Virus record (IMG/VR): IMGVR_UViG_3300048918_000255
Coordinates: 1 to 37,434 of that record
Length of the DNA stretch: 37,434 nucleotides
From: a virus
Reading direction: 5' to 3' (one strand)
The position numbers were made by a program, and so were the translations under genes. Positions 1 to 5,612 of this stretch are shown one piece after another. The stretch's first letter is position 1; every line of letters starts with the position of its first letter. A model generated the notes under the pieces. It searched no databases and had not been told where the DNA came from. It saw nothing but the letters and a program-made list of their open reading frames with translations.

Positions 1-120
1 GCCGTTGTTCATGGCGCGAAGAATATAACCGAGGCCGCCAGCAAAGGCAGAAAAGACGACGTAAGCGAGCCCCTTGGCCCACGTCGCGAATTGGTTCAGT
101 GCTTCCCCTGTAGCGTCCAT
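1..120 (-). CDS. putative holin, partial (3' end outside window)
   Basis: Only the first 40 codons are visible. The ATG is the complement of 118-120, one nucleotide after the stop codon of the lysozyme-like gene, so the two are probably co-translated. The N-terminus is short and polar. A hydrophobic segment at about residues 17-34 (GLAYVVFSAFAGGLGYIL) reads as a membrane helix. A small membrane protein directly after an endolysin gene is the usual place for a phage holin, which permeabilises the inner membrane to time lysis. The holin call rests on position and this one helix; any other small membrane protein would fit what is visible. Confidence 0.6.
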   Translation of the reverse strand, partial: MDATGEALNQFATWAKGLAYVVFSAFAGGLGYILRAMNNG

Positions 121-121
121 C

Positions 122-655
122 TTACCAATCAACCTCCGCGACGTTGGGCGGTTGCATGCCGATCGAATCGAGTGCCAGCACCTTCGCCGCGGCCATGCCC
201 TTTGTCACGTAGCCTTTGCCCATCGGGTCCAGGCCAGCGTTCTGCTTGTACTGGATCGACCCATCGCGCCACAGCACGAGGTTGTCGTCCTTCCCCGCCG
301 CGGCCGGCCACAGGATCGTCATGTACAAGTCACTCTGCGAAGCAACGCGGGCGGCGTAGCGTTGGAGATACTTGAACACCACGTCGAGTTGCTCGACGGC
401 CGTCATCGCGGCCAGCTGCGGCAGCGTGTAGCCCAGCTCGCTCGCCTGGGTCGGCCCGAACTGGATCAGTCCGGTAAAACCGCTGAGCTTGTTGCGGATG
501 TCGGGCGCGAACGTGCGGCCCGTCTCGAACGCCATCGCGTTCATCGTCCAACGGGCGAAATCGAACGGCTTGTTGAGCGCTTGGGTCAGCTCGACGACGC
601 GCGCCGCGAACGCCGGCCCGGTCTTTCCCGCCCAGGGGAGTTGGAGTGTGGTCAT
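122..655 (-). CDS. lysozyme-like / lytic transglycosylase-type endolysin
   Basis: A 177-residue protein that probably cleaves peptidoglycan to release progeny. The pattern AFETGRTFAP around residues 42-51, with Glu44 as likely catalytic acid, followed by SGFTGLIQFG at about 59-68, is the lysozyme-superfamily active-site layout (helix with Glu, then a Gly-rich hairpin with GLIQF) seen in SLT-type transglycosylases and phage endolysins. I see no signal peptide or membrane segment, so release through a holin is expected, and a holin-like gene follows directly. The ATG overlaps the stop of the upstream gene (ATGA at 652-655), implying coupling. It could instead act in the virion as a tail-associated lysozyme, but it lies far from the tail genes. 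Confidence 0.8.
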   Translation of the reverse strand: MTTLQLPWAGKTGPAFAARVVELTQALNKPFDFARWTMNAMAFETGRTFAPDIRNKLSGFTGLIQFGPTQASELGYTLPQLAAMTAVEQLDVVFKYLQRYAARVASQSDLYMTILWPAAAGKDDNLVLWRDGSIQYKQNAGLDPMGKGYVTKGMAAAKVLALDSIGMQPPNVAEVDW

Positions 656-951
656 AGCCGCTTCCGTAGCTCGGAAATGAGGAAAGGGATCTTGCCAGTG
701 CGCGATCCGAGGAAGCGATGCACCTCCAGCTCCAGTTCGACGAGCAACGCGTGGGCTTCGTCGGGGGCGCTCGAGGCTACCTGCGCCAAGGGAGAGGCTT
801 CCGCGGCCTGCACCGGGGGTTTCTGCGGCTCGTCGAGGGGCGTCGAAGCGGCAGACGGTGCAGGCGCGGCGGAAGGTGGTGCGGGATTGCGCGCTGGCAG
901 TCCCTTGCTTTGACCCGGCTCAAGGCCGAGCCAGCGTGAAAGGAAGCTCAT
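652..951 (-). CDS. small protein with Pro/Ala-rich linker, lysis cassette
   Basis: A 99-residue protein of unknown function, first gene of the visible lysis cluster. Residues 1-12 (MSFLSRWLGLEP) are amphipathic. Residues about 15-60 form a low-complexity Pro/Ala/Ser linker. The C-terminal 35 residues look helical and charged, ending in RKRL. The start has a GAGGG ribosome binding site and the stop overlaps the endolysin start. It does not resemble Rz or Rz1 (no signal anchor, no lipobox). I do not recognise the family. Confidence 0.6.
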   Translation of the reverse strand: MSFLSRWLGLEPGQSKGLPARNPAPPSAAPAPSAASTPLDEPQKPPVQAAEASPLAQVASSAPDEAHALLVELELEVHRFLGSRTGKIPFLISELRKRL

Positions 952-1412
952 GGCGAGCCCTCGATCGCAGGAGTTGGGCGGAGCGTATCAGGGGATCACG
1001 CGTTGTGCACGTGTTCGGTTCGACGGGACAACGGCACGACGGAACAGCCACGTCGGGGCGGCGTAACCACGTCTCATCAAGTGAGAGACGCAAAGGGTTG
1101 TTTCGTGTGTGCTGAGTGTGCTCTGAGGATCGTTATTTGTAGACTAAGTCGTTGATTCTATTAAGAGGATAGCTACTATACTTCTTATTATTATTAATAT
1201 AGATATATGTATGTACAGATATTCACCGCAACCCCTGTAGCGCTCCGTGTAGCGCCGGGATTCTGGGATTCCCAGCGACTTTTAGGCTTGAAACCTCAAA
1301 CACTTTCGGGTAACGTCACAAATCAATCACTTAGCGTACACGACGTTACCCCTTTGCTTTTTGGTCCGTGTAACCTAAAAACCTGCCAAGGATTACAAGG
1401 AGTTAGGCCGAA
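952..1412. promoter_or_regulatory. divergent intergenic regulatory region with AT-rich island
   Basis: 461 bp without a convincing gene between the leftward lysis genes and the rightward accessory genes. It must hold promoters for both directions. About 1128-1224 is strikingly AT-rich (runs of TTA/TAT, many TATA-like hexamers) in a GC-rich genome. Hairpin-forming sequences are at 1070-1090 (CGTCTC/GAGACG), 1263-1275 (CTGGG-ATT-CCCAG) and 1308-1351. I cannot fix a single -35/-10 pair with confidence. Promoter region or replication origin are both possible. Confidence 0.5.
1308..1351. repeat. perfect 10-bp inverted repeat (operator, attenuator or terminator)
   Basis: GGGTAACGTC at 1308-1317 and its exact reverse complement GACGTTACCC at 1342-1351, separated by 24 nt. 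The right arm is followed by a T-rich stretch (TTTGCTTTTT). It lies 61 nt before the start of the zinc-ribbon gene at 1413, so it could be a leader hairpin with attenuator function or a two-half operator. Confidence 0.5.
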
Positions 1413-1859
1413 ATGAACCCCGCAAAACGCGCTTTGAAGGACCGCGACGACCAGCTTTTCTACATCGCAACCGTTCTAGGACTGAAACGGTACGATTCAG
1501 CTCGCCCCTGCGATCGCTGCAACGGTAAGGAACGCTACGTCTCCAATCGCGGTTGCGTGATCTGTTCCGTCGCTCGGAACTCCGGGAAGGCCGCCAAGCA
1601 ACGCCGGCACGCCATGGCTCTGACCCGGGAGGAAGCGCGCACCGCTGGCCAGCGCTATTACTTCCCGATTCACCGCTGCCGGCACGGCCACAAGTCCCGG
1701 TGGAGCGTCCGCTTCAACGAGTGCATGATGTGCGTCCGCAAGGAAGCGAGCCGCGATCTGCATCGCCGGCTGAGCGCCGCTGAGCAACACGCCGCGGATC
1801 TCGAGCGCCTGCCGTCGACGGCGATGACCGAGGAACAGATCCTCCGCCTCGCGGAATAA
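1413..1859 (+). CDS. zinc-ribbon protein, nuclease-associated type (unknown function)
   Basis: A 148-residue basic protein with two Cys clusters. The first is CDRCNGKERYVSNRGCVIC at about residues 34-52 (C-x2-C ... C-x2-C). The second is at about 88-107, with C and H residues ending in CMMC. The paired CxxC knuckles resemble zinc ribbons found next to endonuclease VII/HNH-type phage proteins, but I do not see an HNH catalytic set. DNA or RNA binding is the likely role. The start ATG has AAGGAG 8-13 nt upstream. A terminator-like hairpin follows the stop, so it looks like a single-gene unit. Confidence 0.75.
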   Translation: MNPAKRALKDRDDQLFYIATVLGLKRYDSARPCDRCNGKERYVSNRGCVICSVARNSGKAAKQRRHAMALTREEARTAGQRYYFPIHRCRHGHKSRWSVRFNECMMCVRKEASRDLHRRLSAAEQHAADLERLPSTAMTEEQILRLAE

Positions 1860-1891
1860 CCGCGCCGATCGCCCAACTCACGCACAAAACA

Positions 1892-1920
1892 AGCGCCTGG
1901 CGGCAACGCTGGGCGTTTTT
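1892..1920 (+). terminator. Rho-independent terminator-like hairpin
   Basis: A GC-rich stem (GCGCC at 1893-1897 against GGCGT at 1912-1916) is followed by TTTTT, 33 nt after the stop of the zinc-ribbon gene. The stem is short and its loop is 14 nt, so strength is uncertain. Confidence 0.5.
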
Positions 1921-2002
1921 GCTGCGTCCGTTAGTTCATATTTTGCGAACTTTTGAACTGCGGATGTGTGAAAAAAGGCATCCGCGCGGTCCGCTGCGGA
2001 TT

Positions 2003-2018
2003 TGGCACGAACTTTGCA
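2003..2018 (+). promoter_or_regulatory. sigma-54-type promoter P1 (no gene directly downstream)
   Basis: TGGCACG-AACT-TTGCA: GG at 2004-2005 and GC at 2016-2017, with the diagnostic 10-nt spacing. All consensus positions of the RpoN -24/-12 element match. The next start codon with a ribosome binding site is about 435 nt downstream, so any transcript from here would begin with a long untranslated stretch. Dyads of GCGGA lie just upstream. Confidence 0.55.
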
Positions 2019-2073
2019 CCCACCCCACGCCCTGGCCGAGCGACCGTTGTGCACTGCCGCATGACGAGCGCTT

Positions 2074-2092
2074 TATAATGCGCTAACGCATT
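2074..2092 (+). promoter_or_regulatory. TATAAT -10 box overlapped by a dyad
   Basis: A perfect TATAAT (2074-2079) is overlapped by the dyad AATGCG-CTAA-CGCATT (2077-2092), which would cover the transcription start. No good -35 is visible at 16-18 nt. It looks like a repressible promoter, but nothing is translated directly downstream. Confidence 0.35.
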
Positions 2093-2304
2093 GATTTGTA
2101 ACGGTTTGTAGCGTGCTGGATCGACACGTCTAGCGTATCCACGATCAAGCGTGCGCCTGGTACGCCCTGGACAGCGCTGGTGCTGGACGTAACGCGGTCG
2201 AACGAGCACGACGGATCGCAGCGCACGCTGTAGCGCTGTCTATCGGTGGTGCTGGTGGAGTGATGCGATACGTGCCGGCCTTGCCTGGTGCACGCCTGCC
2301 GCGC

Positions 2305-2340
2305 CACGTCACAACGTGCGCAGGTTTGTCACTAAGTGAC
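2305..2340. promoter_or_regulatory. two adjacent palindromes upstream of P2
   Basis: CACGT-CACA-ACGTG (2305-2318) and GTCACT-A-AGTGAC (2328-2340) are perfect inverted repeats, centred roughly 100-120 nt upstream of the expected start site of P2. This is a typical distance for enhancer-protein sites at sigma-54 promoters. Function is inferred from position only. Confidence 0.35.
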
Positions 2341-2406
2341 GCAATGCGGCGCATGTACGGCGCTACCTGGTGCGCAAGCGTGGCCGTCTAGTGCGGTGCG
2401 GACAGT

Positions 2407-2422
2407 TGGCACGGGCGTTGCA
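2407..2422 (+). promoter_or_regulatory. sigma-54-type promoter P2
   Basis: TGGCACG-GGCG-TTGCA, GG at 2408-2409 and GC at 2420-2421, spacing 10: a full RpoN consensus match. The expected start site is near 2433, giving a leader of about 20 nt that contains CCGGAGA ahead of the ATG at 2454. Confidence 0.65.
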
Positions 2423-2453
2423 TTGGTATCTGCACCTAACCGGAGATACCGCA

Positions 2454-2810
2454 ATGAGCCTGCAACCCCTGAACGCCCGCACCGCATTGGAACTGTCCAC
2501 CAAGAAACGTTGGGCCGCCCGTAGCGCCATCAGTGACGCTCAGCGGCTCAAGGCCGATGGGGATAACGTCGCTATGGTTGCCGCGCTGGACGCCGCCCGT
2601 GCGTTCATTCAGAGCGCACGCGACCTATACGAATACGCCATGCGTACCGGTTCGCTCAGTCATCACTATGTGCGTGCTGGTGGCGGCCGGTGGCACGCCC
2701 GTCTTGACGTTGACGGCATGTGCGCTTGGATATCCGGCAAGCGCTATGCGCAACGCCAGAGCGCTCAGCGCGCCGCCGGTAAGGCGATGGCGCAGTGGGT
2801 GACGGCATGA
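2454..2810 (+). CDS. hypothetical protein, first gene after promoter P2
   Basis: 118 residues of unknown function. The frame is open upstream to 2370, but I chose the ATG at 2454 because CCGGAGA stands 8 nt before it and the sigma-54 element P2 lies just upstream; an earlier start would put the promoter inside the gene. The N-terminal half is alanine-rich and helical. The C-terminal half contains aromatic and basic residues (GGGRWHARLDVDGMCAWISG) that could form a small beta unit. The stop overlaps the next gene's start (ATGA). Confidence 0.7.
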   Translation: MSLQPLNARTALELSTKKRWAARSAISDAQRLKADGDNVAMVAALDAARAFIQSARDLYEYAMRTGSLSHHYVRAGGGRWHARLDVDGMCAWISGKRYAQRQSAQRAAGKAMAQWVTA

Positions 2811-2983
2811 GCCGCCACGCCAGCTATGGTCGCTATTGCGCCGAGACAATCGCGGATTTGCGCGATCAAGCTAACGAGTTTCGCCAGCAAGCCGTAGCGG
2901 CACACGTTCTAGGCGACGCGAAGCGCTACGCCGTGTTGTGCCGCTACGGCGACGATGCGCGAGAAAGAAATCGCCGAACGTGA
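2807..2983 (+). CDS. hypothetical small helical protein
   Basis: 58 residues, start overlapping the previous stop (ATGA at 2807-2810). The sequence is predicted to be mostly helical and charged (YCAETIADLRDQANEFRQQA). I do not recognise it. It is the last gene of the short P2 unit; the next sigma-54-type element begins 18 nt after its stop. Confidence 0.6.
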   Translation: MSRHASYGRYCAETIADLRDQANEFRQQAVAAHVLGDAKRYAVLCRYGDDARERNRRT

Positions 2984-3000
2984 AGCCGCTCGCGAACGCT

Positions 3001-3016
3001 TGGCACGCGCCTTGCA
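3001..3016 (+). promoter_or_regulatory. sigma-54-type promoter P3
   Basis: TGGCACG-CGCC-TTGCA, GG at 3002-3003 and GC at 3014-3015, a perfect RpoN match. The leader (GCACTAACCCACCGGAG) resembles those of P2 and P4, and the ATG at 3052 lies 36 nt from the -12 GC. Confidence 0.65.
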
Positions 3017-3051
3017 TTCATCTCAGCACTAACCCACCGGAGCACGCCGCC

Positions 3052-3135
3052 ATGTTTCTCGCCTTCCTCGCTATCGTCATCGTCACAGGTGCATCGCTGG
3101 GTCTGGCCGTGGTGCACGCGCTCCGCATCCGCTAA
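3052..3135 (+). CDS. 27-residue single-pass membrane microprotein
   Basis: A very small gene directly behind P3 with a strong ribosome binding site (CACCGGAG). The product is almost entirely one hydrophobic helix (FLAFLAIVIVTGASLGLAVV at residues 2-21) with a basic C-terminal end (HALRIR), so insertion in the inner membrane is expected. The dedicated promoter-leader supports translation. Function is unknown; superinfection exclusion or host membrane modulation would suit the size, but this is speculation. Confidence 0.6.
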   Translation: MFLAFLAIVIVTGASLGLAVVHALRIR

Positions 3136-3148
3136 AGGACACAACGCA

Positions 3149-3367
3149 ATGAGCAATAAAGAGACTTGGTATTGCGCCGCGTGCGGCTCGCTGGACATCC
3201 GCCACGATGCCGTCGCGGCATTCAACCCTCACACCCAGGAATTTGAAGTCGTGGCCGTGCTGGACGATACGTGGTGCGAGGATTGCCTCGCGGCGGATGA
3301 CTCCGGCAACAACACCGGGGAACCGGCTTTTGGTATCCCTGGCGAAACGAACGAATGCGCCGACTGA
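3149..3367 (+). CDS. small zinc-ribbon protein
   Basis: 72 residues. YCAACG near residue 8 and WCEDC near residue 42 give two CxxC knuckles, a typical single zinc ribbon, with an acidic C-terminal tail. AAGGA precedes the ATG by 9 nt. It lies 13 nt after the membrane microprotein and probably shares the P3 transcript. The fold is similar to short zinc-ribbon proteins common in phages; a nucleic-acid or protein-binding role is inferred. Confidence 0.7.
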   Translation: MSNKETWYCAACGSLDIRHDAVAAFNPHTQEFEVVAVLDDTWCEDCLAADDSGNNTGEPAFGIPGETNECAD

Positions 3368-3382
3368 CCCGCCGCGTCACAC

Positions 3383-3412
3383 ATTGACGCAATCGTCAAT
3401 CTAACCGACAAT
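3383..3412 (+). promoter_or_regulatory. sigma-70 promoter with operator dyad over the -35
   Basis: TTGACG (3384-3389), 17-nt spacer, GACAAT (3407-3412). The -35 lies in the inverted repeat ATTGACG-CAAT-CGTCAAT (3383-3400). The predicted start is about 20 nt before the ATG at 3438. The same dyad core occurs at 14441-14455. Confidence 0.5.
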
Positions 3413-3437
3413 CCACGTCACTTTGGAGTCTGACCAT

Positions 3438-3620
3438 ATGCAAACCTATTTGAACGAACTCACCGATGCGGAACGCGAGGCCGTAGAATTCGCGCTTGAT
3501 ATTTTCCGCGACGCCTGCGCTGAATTGACTATTAAACTTGCGGGCGATGACCGCGCAGGGAATGCCGCCGAAGCGTTGGCGGTATACCTTCACGCTAGCC
3601 GCAGCGAAAGCGGGGAGTGA
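3438..3620 (+). CDS. hypothetical acidic helical protein
   Basis: 60 residues, mostly helical and acidic (LNELTDAEREAVEFALDIFR). I chose the ATG at 3438 because GGAG stands 9 nt upstream; the in-frame TTG at 3423 lacks such a site. It is the first gene behind the sigma-70-type promoter at 3384-3412. Not recognised. A small acidic helical protein could be a protein-binding inhibitor, but nothing in the sequence proves this. Confidence 0.6.
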   Translation: MQTYLNELTDAEREAVEFALDIFRDACAELTIKLAGDDRAGNAAEALAVYLHASRSESGE

Positions 3621-3625
3621 TAGTC

Positions 3626-3895
3626 ATGTCCGTCCTGTCTATCATTCGCAACCTCTTGCCGCTCGCTATTGCAAAGGCGGAAAACCTTCGCGAAGCCGCG
3701 AACGGCGATGCAGAGTTTGGCGACCTCGCCGACCGCGCTACCGCCGCCGTTGTGGCCGCCCAGCTGGCACTGGACAGCGAGGAACCGCTCGCACGTCTCA
3801 TTGAGGCCGCCAAGCCTTTCAGGCGTTGCGGATGCAAGCCGCTGACCTCTCAGGTTGAGGCATTGCGTGACGCGCTCGCCGCGTTTGGAGCGTGA
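3626..3895 (+). CDS. hypothetical alanine-rich helical protein
   Basis: 89 residues, 5 nt after the previous stop. The ATG at 3626 has GGGGAG with 8-nt spacing. The first 16 residues (MSVLSIIRNLLPLAIA) are hydrophobic and could be a membrane-associated helix. The rest is helical and Ala-rich (ADRATAAVVAAQLALDSEEP), with CGC near residue 71. Not recognised. Confidence 0.6.
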   Translation: MSVLSIIRNLLPLAIAKAENLREAANGDAEFGDLADRATAAVVAAQLALDSEEPLARLIEAAKPFRRCGCKPLTSQVEALRDALAAFGA

Positions 3896-3899
3896 CGCC

Positions 3900-4085
3900 A
3901 TGGCACGCAGCTACCAAGTAACGTTGCCGGGCTATAACGGCGCAACCGATGAGACGGATCACCTTGTGAAATGGGTCCGCGCGGATTCTCTCAGTGCAGT
4001 GCTTGTGTGGGCTCCGCAAGGGTCCATCGTGGAAGAATTGGACTTTAATGTGCCAGCCGAAGAAGCAGACGTCATCCTTTGCTGA
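3900..4085 (+). CDS. hypothetical small soluble protein
   Basis: 61 residues, likely an alpha/beta domain (SYQVTLPGYNGATDETDHLV near the N-terminus). The ATG at 3900 has GGAG 9 nt upstream, inside the end of the preceding gene. It is the last gene of the 3438 unit; the stop is 5 nt before P4. Not recognised. Confidence 0.6.
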   Translation: MARSYQVTLPGYNGATDETDHLVKWVRADSLSAVLVWAPQGSIVEELDFNVPAEEADVILC

Positions 4086-4090
4086 GTGAT

Positions 4091-4106
4091 TGGCACGTGC
4101 CTTGCA
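4091..4106 (+). promoter_or_regulatory. sigma-54-type promoter P4
   Basis: TGGCACG-TGCC-TTGCA, GG at 4092-4093, GC at 4104-4105. Stop codons precede and follow in the frame that would read this element as Leu-Ala-Arg-Ala-Leu-His, so it is conserved as DNA, not as peptide. The leader GCACCTACCTAGAGA matches the P2 leader, and the ATG lies 33 nt past the GC. Confidence 0.65.
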
Positions 4107-4138
4107 TTCTGTTTAGCACCTACCTAGAGATTACCGCC

Positions 4139-4303
4139 ATGAGCCGTCGTGACCGTCACCCCTACCCGTTCCACGTTGGCGCAACGTGCGCCCCGCAAAT
4201 CGTCGCGAGTCTGAGCAAGCCGCGCAAGTCTCCGTGGCCCGTCGTGGCATTCGTCACGGTGTTTATCTTTGCCGCTGCGTTTGCGCTGCGCCACGCGCTG
4301 TAA
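4139..4303 (+). CDS. 54-residue single-pass membrane protein
   Basis: Directly behind P4. Residues 1-32 are polar and basic; residues about 33-50 (WPVVAFVTVFIFAAAFAL) form one membrane helix, and the short tail is basic. Topology with N-terminus inside is plausible given Arg/Lys before the helix. Like the P3 gene, this is a tiny membrane protein behind a sigma-54-type element. Function unknown. Confidence 0.6.
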   Translation: MSRRDRHPYPFHVGATCAPQIVASLSKPRKSPWPVVAFVTVFIFAAAFALRHAL

Positions 4304-4340
4304 CCGTCTAGCCGTCCAATTAATTTAAGGAATTCCTGCC

Positions 4341-4910
4341 ATGTCTCACGAAATCAAAGAACGCGCCGGCTCGATCAACGGCGTTGAAGGCCGATTCAAT
4401 AACGCTCACGCTCGCACCTCTCAATTGTGGGATTCGCAGACATGGGTTAGCGAAGCGCGTGCCGTTAGCGGCTATGGCGTACCTGCCGTGCTCCGCGTTG
4501 ATATCCGCTTTGATGACAACTGCAAAAATGGTCACAATGACTTCGCGATTACTGGCGACGTTCGCACGGCAAGCGGTCGCGGTCGCGACGATGGATGGCT
4601 GGCCGGCGGTTGTCTTCACGACGACATCGCAAAGGTTTTCCCCGAATTGGAGCCGCTAATTAAGTGGCATTTGAGCGGGTCGAACGGTCCGATGCACTAC
4701 ATCTCCAACACTGTTTATCACGCGCAATGCGGCAAGTTGGATTGGGCGCGCAAGTCAGCCGTGTGGCCTGAAGCGCTGGACGATGATTTGACTTCGCCGC
4801 CGGAAATGCTCAAGGCCGCGCTTGCCACACGCTTGCCCGCGTTGCTGGATAGTTTCCAGCGCGACATGATCGCCGCCGGTTTTGCATGGTCGCCGGAGTC
4901 AGTCGCATGA
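4341..4910 (+). CDS. conserved phage protein of unknown function
   Basis: 189 residues. The pattern CKNGHNDFAITGDV, GGCLHDDIAKVFPELEPLIK and GPMHYISNTVYHA is familiar from hypothetical proteins in many phages of Gram-negative bacteria; no function is established to my knowledge. Several His, Cys and Asp residues in the conserved stretches would suit metal binding or catalysis. AAGGA lies 11 nt before the ATG, after a 37-nt gap. The stop overlaps the next gene (ATGA). Confidence 0.75.
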   Translation: MSHEIKERAGSINGVEGRFNNAHARTSQLWDSQTWVSEARAVSGYGVPAVLRVDIRFDDNCKNGHNDFAITGDVRTASGRGRDDGWLAGGCLHDDIAKVFPELEPLIKWHLSGSNGPMHYISNTVYHAQCGKLDWARKSAVWPEALDDDLTSPPEMLKAALATRLPALLDSFQRDMIAAGFAWSPESVA

Positions 4911-5278
4911 ACATGGCACAAATCCGCGAACGTATCCGTCGCGCTTATGGCTCACCGCGCGCCGTGGCAATCCGCCAGCCTGCTAACGCCGATGAGCGCG
5001 CGATAGGTGGCGCGCAAGTGTGGGGCTTGAACGCTAACAAGCGCTGGTATTGGATCGGCTCGTTTGGCGAGGTATGCAAAGCGCTAGACATCACGCTCAT
5101 TCCGCAGGGAATAGAGTCTGTCCGCTATCATCGCGGGCCTACGTCAAGCGAACTGCGTTTTGGGGAAGGTGCGATTCATTACGCGGACTTCAGCATAGAG
5201 GACTGCTGCCACGAGGGCACGAGGCTAGCGCGTCAATGGTTTGTATCTCCGTTCGACGGCCTGCGTTACTACCGCTAA
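4907..5278 (+). CDS. hypothetical protein
   Basis: 123 residues, start overlapping the previous stop (ATGA at 4907-4910), which decides the start. Basic N-terminal helix (AQIRERIRRAYG), then a mixed alpha/beta region (VWGLNANKRWYWIGSFGEVC). Probably works with the preceding gene, since they are translationally coupled. A strong terminator follows 16 nt after the stop, closing the P4 unit. Not recognised. Confidence 0.65.
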   Translation: MNMAQIRERIRRAYGSPRAVAIRQPANADERAIGGAQVWGLNANKRWYWIGSFGEVCKALDITLIPQGIESVRYHRGPTSSELRFGEGAIHYADFSIEDCCHEGTRLARQWFVSPFDGLRYYR

Positions 5279-5294
5279 CAGTCTCAGCGTGAAG

Positions 5295-5314
5295 CGCCCC
5301 TAACGGGGCGTTTT
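5295..5314 (+). terminator. strong Rho-independent terminator
   Basis: CGCCCC-TAAC-GGGGCG-TTTT: perfect 6-bp GC stem, 4-nt loop and a T run. It ends the transcript of the two preceding genes. Confidence 0.8.
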
Positions 5315-5342
5315 GCCGTGCGACTGGCACGCAACACCGGAG
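5312..5342 (+). repeat. 31-bp leader repeat, copy 1 (contains TGGCACG)
   Basis: Identical over 31 bp to 5847-5877. It begins in the T run of a terminator, contains TGGCACG (the -24 half of the sigma-54 element) and ends in ACCGGAG, the ribosome binding site of the next gene. The -12 half is absent, as if about 20 nt were deleted from a P3-like promoter-leader. Confidence 0.7.
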
Positions 5343-5351
5343 CGGCTACAC

Positions 5352-5612
5352 ATGGCCGGTACCTTTGAACTCTTGCGCCAATCGAAGCGCAAGTTACGCA
5401 TTACCGCGTGCGCCCACGTCAACGCGGAGAAATTGCTACGCCCGCACGTTGCCAGTGTGGCCGAAACGCTCGCCATGCTCCGCGCTAATCCGCTGGGCGT
5501 GGTGCGTATCGATGAGGACACCCTTATTCGTTATAACCCACGCGACGACGGCGCGCCGGTGAGGAGCGAGCGCACCGTGGGTGAGTATCCGCCACGTGAG
5601 GCAACGCCATGA
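5352..5612 (+). CDS. hypothetical protein
   Basis: 86 residues. The ATG at 5352 was chosen because CCGGAG ends 9 nt upstream; an upstream in-frame TTG at 5313 lies in the repeat. Basic N-terminal helix (LLRQSKRKLRITACA), then a helix-rich segment and a polar tail. Not recognised. The stop overlaps the next start (ATGA), and the pair sits between two terminator-like hairpins. Confidence 0.6.
   Translation: MAGTFELLRQSKRKLRITACAHVNAEKLLRPHVASVAETLAMLRANPLGVVRIDEDTLIRYNPRDDGAPVRSERTVGEYPPREATP

Larger units (their letters stand above)
1860..2453 (+). other. 594-bp non-coding interval with promoters and dyads
   Basis: I find no convincing gene on either strand here. The interval contains a terminator-like hairpin (1892-1920), the inverted repeat AGTTCA/TGAACT (1933-1938, 1954-1959), and alternating GCGGA/TCCGC units (1960-1965, 1980-1985, 1990-1994, 1996-2000). 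It also has two sigma-54-type promoters (2003 and 2407), a TATAAT box with a dyad (2074-2092), and two palindromes (2305-2318, 2328-2340). It could encode an untranslated RNA or be a control region for the accessory genes. Confidence 0.5.

Noticed and set aside
74-913. Plus-strand frame across the lysis genes
   Set aside because: Covers two coupled minus-strand genes, one with lysozyme motifs; the translation is Arg/Gly-rich.
2083-2354. Minus-strand frames of 69-74 codons in the non-coding interval
   Set aside because: Low-complexity Arg/Ser/Thr translations without ribosome sites, in a region with plus-strand promoters.
1860-2453. tRNA gene in the non-coding interval
   Set aside because: No T-arm GGTTCGA-like core or cloverleaf found.
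2955-3032. 25-codon frame (MREKEIAEREAARERLARAL...) overlapping P3
   Set aside because: No ribosome site, overlaps the previous gene by 29 nt, and its end coincides with the promoter element, which is conserved at P4 where the frame is closed.
3781-3910. Further TGGCAC matches (about 3776, 3901, 4914, 19418, 21674) as sigma-54 promoters
   Set aside because: None has GC at the required -12 position, and they lie inside coding sequence.
5313-5351. TTG-initiated upstream extension (MPCDWHATPE) at 5313, also at 5848
   Set aside because: The shared peptide arises from the 31-bp leader repeat, starts in a terminator T run and lacks a ribosome site; the starts at 5352 and 5887 have CCGGAG.
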